A DNA stretch of 64,000 nucleotides from Anaerolineales bacterium (GTDB lineage: Bacteria > Chloroflexota > Anaerolineae > 4572-78 > J111). Made by a program: the position numbers and the translations under genes. The stretch spans positions 620,001 through 684,000 of the forward strand of contig JACKAU010000002.1 in assembly GCA_020634855.1 (NCBI GenBank), written 5' to 3'. The notes under the pieces were generated by a model. The model had not been told where the DNA came from. It did no database searches and saw only the letters and a list, made by a program, of their open reading frames with translations. Shown piece after piece: positions 53,577 to 62,257 of this stretch; positions within the stretch are counted from its first letter, which is position 1; every line of letters starts with the position of its first letter.

Positions 53577-54770
53577 TTAAGCGGCGCTCTGTTTCTGATG
53601 CGATTTCCCAATAAACTGACCGAGTAATACCCAGGCGGCTAAACCTGCGGTTAAGGTTAGGATCAAGAGCTGAATTCCAGTTGGATTGGTCAGAGATTGA
53701 AGGTGCAGTGACGAGGTTATCGAAGCCACCGGTAACGGGTTGCCGTAGCGAACCAATCCTTGTGTTGTTGCAGCGTAAACTCCTCCTCCTTGGATCACCA
53801 ACTGATCAACAACATCTTGATTTTCAGCAATCTTAACCCAATGTTGGCCGCCATTAAAACTCTCATAGATGCCATCACCCACAAGCTGACTACCCACACC
53901 ATAGGCGGTGGCCACCGCCAGGTGTTGAGGTTTATCTTTATCGACAGCTATAGCCGGTACGCGGAGAATAAGACCCGGCTGCCAGCCAAAACCCGTGTTC
54001 AAATCTTGCCAGGTCCGTCCACCATCATTTGAAACAAAGGCTCCGTAAGCCACTGTTCCGGCGTAAAGCCGCATCGGGTTGGTGGGATCCACAGCCAGAC
54101 TAACCGGGGTATCTGGCAAATTTTCCAGCACTTGCACCGTGGTCCCTTCAACTATTACCAGTCCTTCAGTCGTTACGGCATAAATCCGACCGGTGGCCCC
54201 CACATCCAAGTCTCTAACATACAAATCTGCTGTGGACTTATCCCCCAATAATTCTGTTTGTCCGGTCTGCAAATCAATTCGGTAAATGCCGTGTCCTTCG
54301 GTACCGGCATAGATGATATCGGCTGTATCCGCATCTAACGCTAACACGTTAATCAAAGGTTGGGCGTCGGCTTTATCGGCCGAAAGTTCGAAGCGAACGC
54401 TAGACCAATACTGACCACCATCTTCACTGTGCCACAAGCTGGCCTGTCCTTGATCGTTAACCGTAGCGGCATATAAGGACATCGCATTGTCGGGGTGTAC
54501 AGTCAGCGCCTGCACATCTTCCTCTGAAGGGCCACTACTGATCCTTTGCCATGAATAGCCGGCATCACTACTGCGATAAATCCCTGCCCCGTCCATCATA
54601 GCGAAAAGCGCACTATTATCGGCATCATGAATGAGCGTATCTACCGAAACATTTGATAGGTCCGCCAGAGCCAGACCGGTTGTCTCGGCGGTCATCAAGG
54701 CAACCGTTGTACCCAGTATCAGAATGATAAAAAATAAAGCTATTCTTAAGCGCATGTTCATCGTTTTCAT
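53577..54770 (-). CDS. Secreted/membrane BNR-type beta-propeller protein (paralogue A)
   Basis: The 397-residue protein has an N-terminal signal or anchor (about 7-34), a propeller built from BNR/sortilin-like blades (YRSSDAGYSW, WHSEDGGQYWSS, VSNDGGRTW, YESFNGGQHW) and a C-terminal transmembrane helix (about 365-385) with a basic tail. The BNR motif SxDxGxTW marks each blade. GAGGAGG lies 5 nt before the ATG. Its N-terminus (TTVALMTAETTGLALADLSN) matches the paralogue at 55265-56491. Probably a cell-surface sensor or adhesin. Confidence 0.8.
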   Translation of the reverse strand: MKTMNMRLRIALFFIILILGTTVALMTAETTGLALADLSNVSVDTLIHDADNSALFAMMDGAGIYRSSDAGYSWQRISSGPSEEDVQALTVHPDNAMSLYAATVNDQGQASLWHSEDGGQYWSSVRFELSADKADAQPLINVLALDADTADIIYAGTEGHGIYRIDLQTGQTELLGDKSTADLYVRDLDVGATGRIYAVTTEGLVIVEGTTVQVLENLPDTPVSLAVDPTNPMRLYAGTVAYGAFVSNDGGRTWQDLNTGFGWQPGLILRVPAIAVDKDKPQHLAVATAYGVGSQLVGDGIYESFNGGQHWVKIAENQDVVDQLVIQGGGVYAATTQGLVRYGNPLPVASITSSLHLQSLTNPTGIQLLILTLTAGLAAWVLLGQFIGKSHQKQSAA

Positions 54771-54870
54771 TGAGATCCTCCTCTAATATCTTAGAGACGG
54801 CTTCTTTAACAACTCCTGTCTTTAACTTCCTACGCCCCATTTTACAAAAAATAGGGAAACCTTATGTGGG

Positions 54871-55191
54871 TTAGTTTACAACAGGCATAGGGCGAGTTGG
54901 GTTTGAATGTGAATTTTGCGGCTGAATGACCGACATCGGATGGGTAGGCCGGGAGTGATGATGTCGAACAAAAATAGGCGAGGTCGGCTTAACCGGATGC
55001 ACTACTTTTACTGAAGCCATGCTGTAATACTGCCCTACCGCTTGACCTAAGCGATAGGCCGGCAGCGCTATAGCTACAATGGCCACAATTCCCAGAACCA
55101 CCGGAGATAGAAGCACAAACTTGAACTCAAGCCAAACCAGGCCCAATCCCCACAAAGCGATGCCTAAGCCAACAATTTTTAGCCATTTCAT
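54871..55191 (-). CDS. Small membrane protein with His/Pro-rich tail
   Basis: The 106-residue protein has two adjacent hydrophobic helices (about 5-20 and 24-45) and a soluble tail rich in His, Pro and Ser (FVRHHHSRPTHPMSV and similar) that is likely disordered or metal-binding. I do not recognise a family. It lies between the two BNR propeller genes. A promoter with the same ECF-like motif as the sigma-factor gene sits 50 nt upstream, so it may be part of the sigma-factor regulon. Start ATG 55191 has AAGGA 15 nt upstream. Confidence 0.6.
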   Translation of the reverse strand: MKWLKIVGLGIALWGLGLVWLEFKFVLLSPVVLGIVAIVAIALPAYRLGQAVGQYYSMASVKVVHPVKPTSPIFVRHHHSRPTHPMSVIQPQNSHSNPTRPMPVVN

Positions 55192-55242
55192 TTTTTCTCA
55201 TCTTCCTTTGGTTGACAATTAATGTTCAACTACACCATTTAA

Positions 55243-55268
55243 AACGAAAGAGAACAAGAAACTGTTAC
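55243..55268 (-). promoter_or_regulatory. Candidate ECF-sigma promoter of the small membrane protein gene
   Basis: On the minus strand GTAACAGTTT, then 12 nt, then CGTT (GTAACA to CGTT spacing 16 nt). It overlaps the last codons of the upstream propeller gene. The start would be near 55237, leader about 45 nt. Confidence 0.5.
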
Positions 55269-56491
55269 GAGCTGGTTTGTAAAGAGCGAACCCATTCTAA
55301 TCGACCAAAAAGAATGATACTGGCTAGTCCCAAGGTCGCCATCATGACCAGAACCTGAGCCGATGTTAAATAGGCCGGTAACCCTAATCTATCCCAAATA
55401 CCGTTTTGGGCGGGTTGGATGGGCGATCCATACGGCGTTAAACCGGTGCTTGAAACCCCATAAACGCGACCGTTGGTAATCATCAATTGAGTAATCACGC
55501 CTTTAGCCTCGCCAACTTTCACCCATTCGCGGCCGATATCGTGGGTTTCATAGATGCTGCCGCCAACCAACTGCCCGCCAATGTTATAGGCCGTGGATAC
55601 CACCACATGATTTGGATTGTCCTGATCGACACTGATAGCAGTCGCTTGTAAACGAGCCTCGGACAGAGCCGGCCAATTATCGCCTATTTGGGACCAAGTT
55701 TGCCCGCCGTCACTTGAGTGATAAACTTCACCCGACTCTGCGGCGGCGTAGAGCGAATTCCCCGTAACGGTCACATCAACCGGCCGTTCTACCGGGAATG
55801 GTAGATCGTGCCAGGCTTGACCATCACCGGTTACAAATAGACCGGCTTCGGTTAAAGCATAGACTCGATTTCTCTCGCCGATGACCAGATCTTTCACCTG
55901 CATTCTGTGTGCAGAAACGCCGCCCACCAAGCTATATCCCAACCCGTTATCACCAATGTCAAACAAATAAACGCCCAAACCGGCCGTACCGATGAATAGT
56001 TTATGGGGCTGCGTTGGGTCAATCGCTAAGGCTGTCACTGCCGGAACTAGTCCGTCAGGATGAGCCGGGAGGCTGATGAAAAATTCGTGCCAGGTTTTGC
56101 CGCCGTCGTCGCTGCGCCAAAGGTTATTTGTGGCGGTAACCGGCCCGCCTTCAGTTCCGGCGAAAAGGACTGCGTCATTGATCGGGTGGGCGACCAACGT
56201 GGTCATCACCCCGTTCGGCCCGGCGCCGACTCGCCGCCAGGTTAGGCCCCTATCATCGCTCCGGTAAATGCCATCAGCTTGGGGGCCATTCTGCAAGACC
56301 GCAAACATTACGCCATCGCCGGCCGTGGTTACGGTTAAGACAGAAGCATTCGACAAATCAGCTAAAGCCAGCCCCGATGTTTCCCCCATTAACATTACGG
56401 CTGTCGTTCCCAAGACAAGTGTAATCAAAAATAAGATTGACCGAATAATCCGAAGTAAGCCGGTTCTAACCCGGCTCTGCCAGGTATGCAT
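55265..56491 (-). CDS. Secreted/membrane BNR-type beta-propeller protein (paralogue B)
   Basis: This 408-residue protein is read from the ATG at 56491, supported by GGAG 8 nt upstream; an in-frame start at 56542 adds 17 residues. It has a signal anchor (about 13-40), BNR blades (YRSDDRGLTWRR, WRSDDGGKTWHE, YHSSDGGQTWSQ, YETHDIGREW) and a C-terminal transmembrane helix (about 370-390). The N-terminal phrase LMGETSGLALADLSNASV is shared with paralogue A, so the pair arose by duplication. A candidate ECF promoter lies at 56558-56583. No enzyme motif is visible. Confidence 0.8.
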   Translation of the reverse strand: MHTWQSRVRTGLLRIIRSILFLITLVLGTTAVMLMGETSGLALADLSNASVLTVTTAGDGVMFAVLQNGPQADGIYRSDDRGLTWRRVGAGPNGVMTTLVAHPINDAVLFAGTEGGPVTATNNLWRSDDGGKTWHEFFISLPAHPDGLVPAVTALAIDPTQPHKLFIGTAGLGVYLFDIGDNGLGYSLVGGVSAHRMQVKDLVIGERNRVYALTEAGLFVTGDGQAWHDLPFPVERPVDVTVTGNSLYAAAESGEVYHSSDGGQTWSQIGDNWPALSEARLQATAISVDQDNPNHVVVSTAYNIGGQLVGGSIYETHDIGREWVKVGEAKGVITQLMITNGRVYGVSSTGLTPYGSPIQPAQNGIWDRLGLPAYLTSAQVLVMMATLGLASIILFGRLEWVRSLQTSS

Positions 56492-56557
56492 TTCCTTAAC
56501 TCCTTTGATCGCTTCTATGATCGATTGACCGTTGAAGAGCAAACTTCTAAGACTTTA

Positions 56558-56583
56558 AACGATAGAGCAGGGAAAAGTGTTAT
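56558..56583 (-). promoter_or_regulatory. Candidate ECF-sigma promoter of propeller gene B
   Basis: On the minus strand ATAACACTTT, then 12 nt, then CGTT, identical in spacing to the sites at 55243-55268 and 59235-59260. Leader about 60 nt. Confidence 0.5.
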
Positions 56584-56670
56584 GCAATTAGGTTGATGCT
56601 AAGATTGCGATGAGGTAGAAAAGCTGAGGTTAAAACTATCCAGCGGGATCAGCGGCGTCACAGTGCGTGA

Positions 56671-56730
56671 GGTTCGTAGTAACCGCTTTAGCGGGATTAC
56701 CGGTAATGGCTAAAGCCGTTACTACGAACC
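56671..56730. repeat. 60-bp near-perfect palindromic element
   Basis: Arms of 22 bp (GGTTCGTAGTAACCGCTTTA... and complement) differ at one base; the centre contains ATTACCGGTAAT, itself palindromic. It lies just downstream of the anti-sigma gene and looks like a dispersed REP/MITE-type repeat; it can also form a terminator-like hairpin without T run. Confidence 0.8.
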
Positions 56731-56752
56731 AGCCGGTTTTTAACAAAATGGT

Positions 56753-58645
56753 TTAGCGAACAGCCGGTCGGGCTAAGCCCCATTCCTCGGTAGAACCGAC
56801 ACCCTCTTGAACTTTGTACTCGCCACTACCATCGAGCCGCATCGTGGTAATCCACCAACTGCCGTAAGCATCGGTGCGAAGGTACAGGTTTTGCCCGCAT
56901 GGACCAAAGACAGGGGTGGTCTCGGTTCCCTTTCGATTCGTTAAGCGGGTGACGGCGTCGCTATCGATTTGGAGCAGATAAATCTCCCAATTCCCATCTC
57001 GATTAAAGGAACTAAAGGCGATCTGATCACCTGCCGGCGACCAAGTTGGATAACTATCAGTACTATCGGTGGTTATCTGGCGCACCAGCGATCCATCGAC
57101 CTCGACTAGCCACAATCCACAAGCATCGAAACAGCCCTTGATCACAAGCTGCTGGCTGTTCGGACTCCAGGCGGGCTGCTCACCGGCAAAGCGATAGAGT
57201 TCGCGGCCGTCATCGGCGTCGATGATAGCGATCTCGTGAGCGATACCCGGCGGGCCAATTTCCACAGCGATCTTCGTTCCATCGGGCGACCAGGTGAGGT
57301 TTTTGATATGATCTTGCGCCAGAAGTTGTCTGGGGTTTTGTTGCTGATTATTGATTACATCAACCACCCAAACACCATTACCTTGATTATAGGGAGCGGC
57401 TAACTGGCTAATACCTTGAATACCAAAAAAGGCCAAGTGCTTACCATCCGGTGACCAGGCCGGAGCCGCGGCCCAGTGGTGGAACTCGGCATTGACGTTG
57501 GTACCACCCGAGGTGACTAAGCCAAGATCTGAGTTCTGAGAATTACTCTGCACATAAATGACTCGGGCCGGATTTGGATATTGCGAATCAATAATATTCT
57601 CAGCTTGAATCGAATTGGATGGGCTAACCTGAGCAGAATCATCGCTAATTTCCAGCATAGCGGAATTCGCGACCACGCCGGTGTAGCAAGGTACGGCTCG
57701 TGTAGTAACTGTCACACTACGGCCAACATTAAGGGCCAAATCATCCAACTCACAGGAACGTTCACCGTTATCGTTAAGCGCACAGCCGGCCCCATTGTCG
57801 GTTACAAACTCTTCGTTGGGCGATAGTGCCGCAATCAGCGTCGTCGAAACAGGCTGACTTGAGGTTGTATTGGTGATGGTGGCCCGATAGGTAATCGTTC
57901 GCCCATCGATATTCACCGTCTGGTAACTAAACGCCAACTCAACCGGCTCGGAAGTGATGGACGGGGGCGGAGCCGGGCCTAACTCGGTCAGCAACCGGTC
58001 CAATTCCGGCACATCGACTTGAACCTGGTCCAATTCGGCTTTCTGCCGCACCAACGCCGCTGAAATAGCCTGTCGGGACTCAGGTGTATGATAATCGGAT
58101 AAATTTGATAAGGTGTGCTGGTATTCCAGCAGAGCCAAGGCCACGGCCTCATCATTATCCGAAACCTGGGTTAAGTCATCAACTCGCCGCTCAGCCACCA
58201 TCAGATCGACGCTGAGTGGATTAGGGTGCAGCGTTCGAAAAACCTCTTCGCTGGCCAACTTCCAATCATATAGCGCTTCACCGGGCAGCGCTGACTGGGC
58301 CAGGACCGTGCCGGTTGACAAAAATAACACCAGCACTGCCGCTAAACCAAAAGCCATGTTAAATGATCGTCCCAAGAAGAGGGGCGCCCAAGCCGGCCAA
58401 TAGGTAGCCGAGCGCTTTTTCTTGGGATTGGCCTGCATATGAGCCATCAACCGCGAACGCGCTCTGGCCTTAAATATTGGCGTTGGTTCAGAGTTTTGGC
58501 CTGGCTCCAAAATTTGAGCGGTCAGGAGTAAACGTTGTAATTCCTGGGCATGCTCCGGATGGTCGGCCAGACATTCTTCAACAGTTGACTGTCCACTGGC
58601 GAGCTGGGCAAGGCAATCATCTAATACTTTTTCCAGCTTACTCAT
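56753..58645 (-). CDS. DUF5667-type anti-sigma-like membrane protein with extracellular propeller
   Basis: This 630-residue protein begins with a cytoplasmic region (1-90; CLAQLASGQ, CLADHPEHAQELQRLL) typical of DUF5667-associated anti-sigma proteins. A single transmembrane helix (about 94-115) follows, then the DUF5667-like segment (ALPGEALYDWKLASEEVF). Further out are a beta-sandwich resembling DUF11 (about 240-345) and TolB/PD40-like blades (WSPDGKHLAFF, WSPDGTKIAVE, WSPAGDQIAFS). Its ATG overlaps the sigma gene by 8 nt, so it is probably the regulator of that sigma factor. The propeller may be the sensor. Confidence 0.8.
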   Translation of the reverse strand: MSKLEKVLDDCLAQLASGQSTVEECLADHPEHAQELQRLLLTAQILEPGQNSEPTPIFKARARSRLMAHMQANPKKKRSATYWPAWAPLFLGRSFNMAFGLAAVLVLFLSTGTVLAQSALPGEALYDWKLASEEVFRTLHPNPLSVDLMVAERRVDDLTQVSDNDEAVALALLEYQHTLSNLSDYHTPESRQAISAALVRQKAELDQVQVDVPELDRLLTELGPAPPPSITSEPVELAFSYQTVNIDGRTITYRATITNTTSSQPVSTTLIAALSPNEEFVTDNGAGCALNDNGERSCELDDLALNVGRSVTVTTRAVPCYTGVVANSAMLEISDDSAQVSPSNSIQAENIIDSQYPNPARVIYVQSNSQNSDLGLVTSGGTNVNAEFHHWAAAPAWSPDGKHLAFFGIQGISQLAAPYNQGNGVWVVDVINNQQQNPRQLLAQDHIKNLTWSPDGTKIAVEIGPPGIAHEIAIIDADDGRELYRFAGEQPAWSPNSQQLVIKGCFDACGLWLVEVDGSLVRQITTDSTDSYPTWSPAGDQIAFSSFNRDGNWEIYLLQIDSDAVTRLTNRKGTETTPVFGPCGQNLYLRTDAYGSWWITTMRLDGSGEYKVQEGVGSTEEWGLARPAVR

Positions 58646-59219
58646 TTTCTCCCCCTAATAAATCGGCCAGGGCTTGCAGGGCGCGCATTTGTAACGCGCG
58701 AATTGCCCCCTGGCGCTTACCCATAATTTTTGCAACCTCTCCTGTTTTTAAGCCGTTAATAAACTTTAGGGTTAACACTTCTCGTTGGTCTTCCGTTAAA
58801 TGTTGCAGAACCGTTTGGAGCCACTCCCGCTCCAAACGGCGTTCAACTTCTTTGGCTACATTGGCCTTTGGATCGGGTTTGGTCATAGCCTCGGCCTCTA
58901 AGGGTAGCACGTCTTTATGAGTTCGGTAATGGTCGATAACCGTATTGCGAGCGATCCGAAAGAGCCAAGCGCCAAAAGGCAAACCGCGCATCGTATATCG
59001 CCCCAAATTATCCCAGGCTTTGAGAAACACCTGAGACGTCAGGTCTTCGGCTGTTTGCTTATTGCCGACACGATGCAAAACAAAACGATAAACCTCATCA
59101 ACATAGGCATCGTATAAACCGGCAAAAGCATTGGCATCGCCTGAAGTGGCTTGCCGAATCAGTTCGATTTCTTGTGACGCCGACTCAGGTAGTTGAGTGG
59201 CTCCAGCACTATCGATCAA
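58638..59219 (-). CDS. ECF-type RNA polymerase sigma factor
   Basis: This 193-residue protein has region 2 (AFAGLYDAYVDEVYRFVLHR, TAEDLTSQVFLKAWDNL, WLFRIARNTVIDHYR) and region 4 (LTEDQREVLTLKFINGL, GEVAKIMGKRQGAIRALQMRALQAL), as in ECF sigma factors. No region 1 or 3 is present. The apparent start is TTG at 59219 with AGGTG 5 nt upstream. It is coupled to the anti-sigma-like gene by an ATGAGTAA overlap. A candidate promoter of the same motif as two nearby genes lies immediately upstream, suggesting autoregulation. Confidence 0.93.
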   Translation of the reverse strand: MIDSAGATQLPESASQEIELIRQATSGDANAFAGLYDAYVDEVYRFVLHRVGNKQTAEDLTSQVFLKAWDNLGRYTMRGLPFGAWLFRIARNTVIDHYRTHKDVLPLEAEAMTKPDPKANVAKEVERRLEREWLQTVLQHLTEDQREVLTLKFINGLKTGEVAKIMGKRQGAIRALQMRALQALADLLGGENE

Positions 59220-59234
59220 GATTACACCTATAAC

Positions 59235-59260
59235 AACGATGGGCTAAAATAAACTGTTAC
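59235..59260 (-). promoter_or_regulatory. Candidate autoregulatory ECF promoter of the sigma-factor gene
   Basis: On the minus strand GTAACAGTTT, then 12 nt, then CGTT. It would leave an almost leaderless transcript to the TTG at 59219, a weakness of the assignment unless the true start codon is further downstream. Confidence 0.45.
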
Positions 59261-59349
59261 GCTCAATTAGCCCTGCGTACGATAACGCAGAAAGTATATC
59301 ATTTTTTGTGGTCAAGCCTAAATTCTGTTTATCATATAGGGGGATAGAT

Positions 59350-59382
59350 AGCTGGATGGATGGTTGGATGGATGGTTGGTTG
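59350..59382. repeat. GGAT/GGTT tetranucleotide repeat tract
   Basis: Plus strand repeats GGATGGATGGTT twice, ending GGTTGGAAG; it resembles the tract at 8074-8146 but lacks the complementary arm. It lies at the 3' end of the M50-like gene. Confidence 0.6.
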
Positions 59383-59388
59383 GAAGTC

Positions 59389-60153
59389 TTAACGGTTATA
59401 CTGAACTTGTCGTCCCAACAACCAACCGAGAAGAATCTCAAAGATGAAAATAAAAACCATAAATATGAGATCGACGGCGATGGTGATGGTAAAAGCGGAC
59501 AGTAGATAGGCAAAGCCAGTTAGAACCAACCTCTGAAAATCGGGGGGAAGGGAGGGGTTGAGGCCCAAGCCGATAGCCAAAACTAAGGCCAGACCCAAAT
59601 AAAGTAAAACGGTTCGCCAGGCCTCACGGTCTGAGGCACTGGGCAGCATAGCGTTAGAAATGGCAAATACCAGGTACAACCAAACCCATACATCGGGAAG
59701 AACCATTGTTTGGATGATGGCTTGCCAGATCGCTTCCAGGTTGCCCGAAACCACAGCCTGCCCAATGGCGGTTAGATTGAGTTGCCCTTGACCAATTAAC
59801 AAAACAGCCAAGCTACCAAAGAGCAAGGGTGCAACGCCGATAAGACTATGTCGAAACGGATCACCCACTTCAACCTGAACAGCCCCCATCTGCAACTGCC
59901 CGCCTTTTTTAATCTCCGGCCACAAAGAGAATTTAACGGTTCTAACGCCAAGCAAGTTAGCTGTAAGCCAGTGGCTTAGCTCGTGCAAAAATGTACCCGG
60001 CAGAAAAATAACCCAAAAAAACCACATAGCCACTTGAGGGTTGCCGGTCAATAAAAAAGCAACCCCCTGCACACGGGTACTAATCCAGCGGTTCAGGGGG
60101 TATAGTATAAGAAACGAAATGATTAACCAAAAAAGAATGGACCAACCAGACAT
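59389..60153 (-). CDS. M50-like membrane metallopeptidase
   Basis: The 254-residue polytopic membrane protein has about six hydrophobic segments. HELSH at about residues 57-61 (FLHELSHWLTANLLGV) gives the zinc-binding HExxH of an intramembrane peptidase. A second metal ligand typical of site-2 proteases (NxxPxxxxDG) is not evident; a VFAISNAMLPSASDREAW stretch is in a comparable place and could supply Asp. The gene is located upstream of the ECF sigma gene on the same strand, so a role in regulated proteolysis of the anti-sigma protein is imaginable but unproven. Confidence 0.7.
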   Translation of the reverse strand: MSGWSILFWLIISFLILYPLNRWISTRVQGVAFLLTGNPQVAMWFFWVIFLPGTFLHELSHWLTANLLGVRTVKFSLWPEIKKGGQLQMGAVQVEVGDPFRHSLIGVAPLLFGSLAVLLIGQGQLNLTAIGQAVVSGNLEAIWQAIIQTMVLPDVWVWLYLVFAISNAMLPSASDREAWRTVLLYLGLALVLAIGLGLNPSLPPDFQRLVLTGFAYLLSAFTITIAVDLIFMVFIFIFEILLGWLLGRQVQYNR

Positions 60154-60236
60154 AAATTTTAGACGTCTGATCTTAAGACGATTTACTCCAAACTGATCAA
60201 TTCAGCCCATCCCAGTGGACTGGGTCAGGGTTATTG

Positions 60237-60283
60237 CAGGTGACTGACGCTTTTATCTTACTGGAATAAGGGTCAGCCACCTG
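60237..60283 (-). terminator. Inverted repeat behind tpiA
   Basis: CAGGTGACTGAC and GTCAGCCACCTG (12 bp, one mismatch) enclose 23 nt; a second small hairpin CCCAGT/ACTGGG lies at 60211-60224. No clear T run, so termination is uncertain. Confidence 0.4.
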
Positions 60284-60309
60284 GTTTACCTCAAAAATTC
60301 TACCAACCT

Positions 60310-61065
60310 CTACGCCGAACCTTCCACCAAGGCTAAGAAGGAGTCTACCTTTAGGCTGGCGCCGCCGACTAAAGCCCCATCGATGTCAGGCTGGGCCATA
60401 AACCCGGCGACATTGTCCGGTTTTACACTGCCGCCATACTGCACCCGGATTTTTTCGGCCACGCTATCACCATACAGGCCAGCCAGAATACCACGAATGC
60501 TGGTTTTGATAATGCCGTTAGCCATCGCCGGGTCGGCGGTTTTGCCGGTCCCGATAGCCCAAATAGGCTCATAGGCCACAATCACGGTCGCCGCCTCATC
60601 GGGCGACAACCCATCGAAGGCCGCTTTGACCTGGCCGCCAACAAAGGTTTCGGTTTCACCGGCTTCATTTTGGGTCAAATCCTCACCCACACAAACAATG
60701 GGAATTAAACTGTGGGCCAAAGCTGCTTTAATCTTTTTGTTGACACCCTCATCCGTTTCGCCAAAGTATTGGCGTCGTTCCGAGTGTCCCAGGATGACAT
60801 AATCGCATAATTCGGCCAGCATGACCGGGGAAATTTCGCCGGTGAACGCGCCTTGAACTTCCCAGTACATATTTTGCGCTCCCAGGCCCACATTTGTGCC
60901 TTCCACAATATTTTTTACGGCTGATAGAGCGGTAAAGGTAGGGCATAGCACTACATCAACGCCACTTACATTTTCAACCGCACTGCAAACTCCGTGAGCC
61001 AGATCAATCGCTTCTGCCACGGTTTTATGCATTTTCCAATTTCCGGCAATGATAGGTGTTCTCAC
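60310..61065 (-). CDS. tpiA: Triosephosphate isomerase
   Basis: The 251-residue enzyme has all signature motifs: GNWKMHKT near the N-terminus (catalytic Lys), ILGHSERRQYFGE (catalytic His), VAYEPIWAIGTG (catalytic Glu) and VQYGGSVKPDN. It interconverts dihydroxyacetone phosphate and glyceraldehyde 3-phosphate in glycolysis. I choose the GTG at 61065 because AGAGGAGG lies 8 nt upstream of it; an ATG at 61086 would overlap that ribosome site. A PfkB sugar kinase gene precedes it by 89 nt on the same strand. Confidence 0.96.
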   Translation of the reverse strand: MRTPIIAGNWKMHKTVAEAIDLAHGVCSAVENVSGVDVVLCPTFTALSAVKNIVEGTNVGLGAQNMYWEVQGAFTGEISPVMLAELCDYVILGHSERRQYFGETDEGVNKKIKAALAHSLIPIVCVGEDLTQNEAGETETFVGGQVKAAFDGLSPDEAATVIVAYEPIWAIGTGKTADPAMANGIIKTSIRGILAGLYGDSVAEKIRVQYGGSVKPDNVAGFMAQPDIDGALVGGASLKVDSFLALVEGSA

Positions 61066-61154
61066 TAAAAATTCCTCCTCTTTCATATTTAATTTGATTT
61101 GAGAATAGATGACATCATTGTTAACTACTCAAGCCAGTAAAGAGAATGGCCGGT

Positions 61155-62159
61155 TTAAATAATCCCTTCAAACCAAGCCGTTAACTCCTCTAAAGCCGGC
61201 CGAGCAGGAGCCCACTCATCTTTGAAAAAGTGTTGCTCTATCAATTTAGAGACAGTATTTCTGTTCACAAACGTCGCTCCGGGGCCATCATGGGTCGTTA
61301 CCACCCCTCCCATGGCGTTACCCAATGCAGCCGACGATTCCCAGCTTAGCCCGACCAGACGCCCAAGCACAACTCCGGCGTTAAAACTATCCCCGGCTCC
61401 AGTTGTATCTTTAGCCTTAACATTAAATGAGGGTAAATTGATACGCTTATCCCCTACGGCTAAGAGGCAACCATTTCTACCACGTTTGGCGATAATAGCC
61501 GAGGCCCCTTTACCATTAAGCAAATAGTTAAGACCATCATCAATGGAAAGCCCTTTAGCCAGTAAAGATATCTCCTGCTCATTAGGCAAGATAACATCAA
61601 GCCTGGGTAAGAGGTTAAGTATTTGGGAACGTGCTCGGATGACAGGTTCGGTGCCGACGTCTAAACTCACCCTAGTATGGGGCGAATTTTCCGCAATGTC
61701 AAGAACGGTCAAGATGGTTTCATATTGGTGATGGGCCAAAAAGGAATAACTGGAAAGATGAATCCACCGGCAGTTTTTAAAGTAAGTGGGGTCAATGGCA
61801 CTAGCCTGAGTGAATGAGTTGGCGCCTCTAGCCCCAAACATAGTTCGTTCACCATCAATTGTGACGGCGATAAATATCAAACCTGTACTCACTTTAGGGT
61901 CAAATTGAACCCCACTACAATCGACCCCGGCCGCTTTTAGATCGGCCAACACCTGGTTGGCCAGTGGATCCGGTCCTACTCGTCCAATAAACCCAACATC
62001 CATATCCATTTTAGCCAGGGCGATGGCGGTGTTGACAGCAGATCCACCGGTGTGCATTTGCACGGATGTAGCCACCGCTTCAGTTCCAGGCAGAGGATAG
62101 GCAGGAATAGTCAAGACTACATCGACATTTATGTCGCCCATTACCACGATATCGGGCAT
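61155..62159 (-). CDS. PfkB-family carbohydrate/nucleoside kinase
   Basis: This 334-residue ribokinase-fold protein has the N-terminal GDINVDVVL and TGGSAVNTA (sugar binding) phrases. The C-terminal DTTGAGDSFNAGVVLG signature provides the catalytic Asp and anion hole. It phosphorylates a sugar or nucleoside; specificity cannot be read from sequence. GGGAG lies 11 nt before the ATG at 62159. It lies upstream of tpiA on the same strand, compatible with a small sugar-metabolism operon. Confidence 0.88.
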   Translation of the reverse strand: MPDIVVMGDINVDVVLTIPAYPLPGTEAVATSVQMHTGGSAVNTAIALAKMDMDVGFIGRVGPDPLANQVLADLKAAGVDCSGVQFDPKVSTGLIFIAVTIDGERTMFGARGANSFTQASAIDPTYFKNCRWIHLSSYSFLAHHQYETILTVLDIAENSPHTRVSLDVGTEPVIRARSQILNLLPRLDVILPNEQEISLLAKGLSIDDGLNYLLNGKGASAIIAKRGRNGCLLAVGDKRINLPSFNVKAKDTTGAGDSFNAGVVLGRLVGLSWESSAALGNAMGGVVTTHDGPGATFVNRNTVSKLIEQHFFKDEWAPARPALEELTAWFEGII

Positions 62160-62257
62160 ATAAAATGATCTCCCTCGCTAGATGTTTTGGAGTAGATAGT
62201 CCAAGATTAGATAAACTTTTAACAGGTTTTGACGCTGAGGGTTTAAGCCTAAAACAG

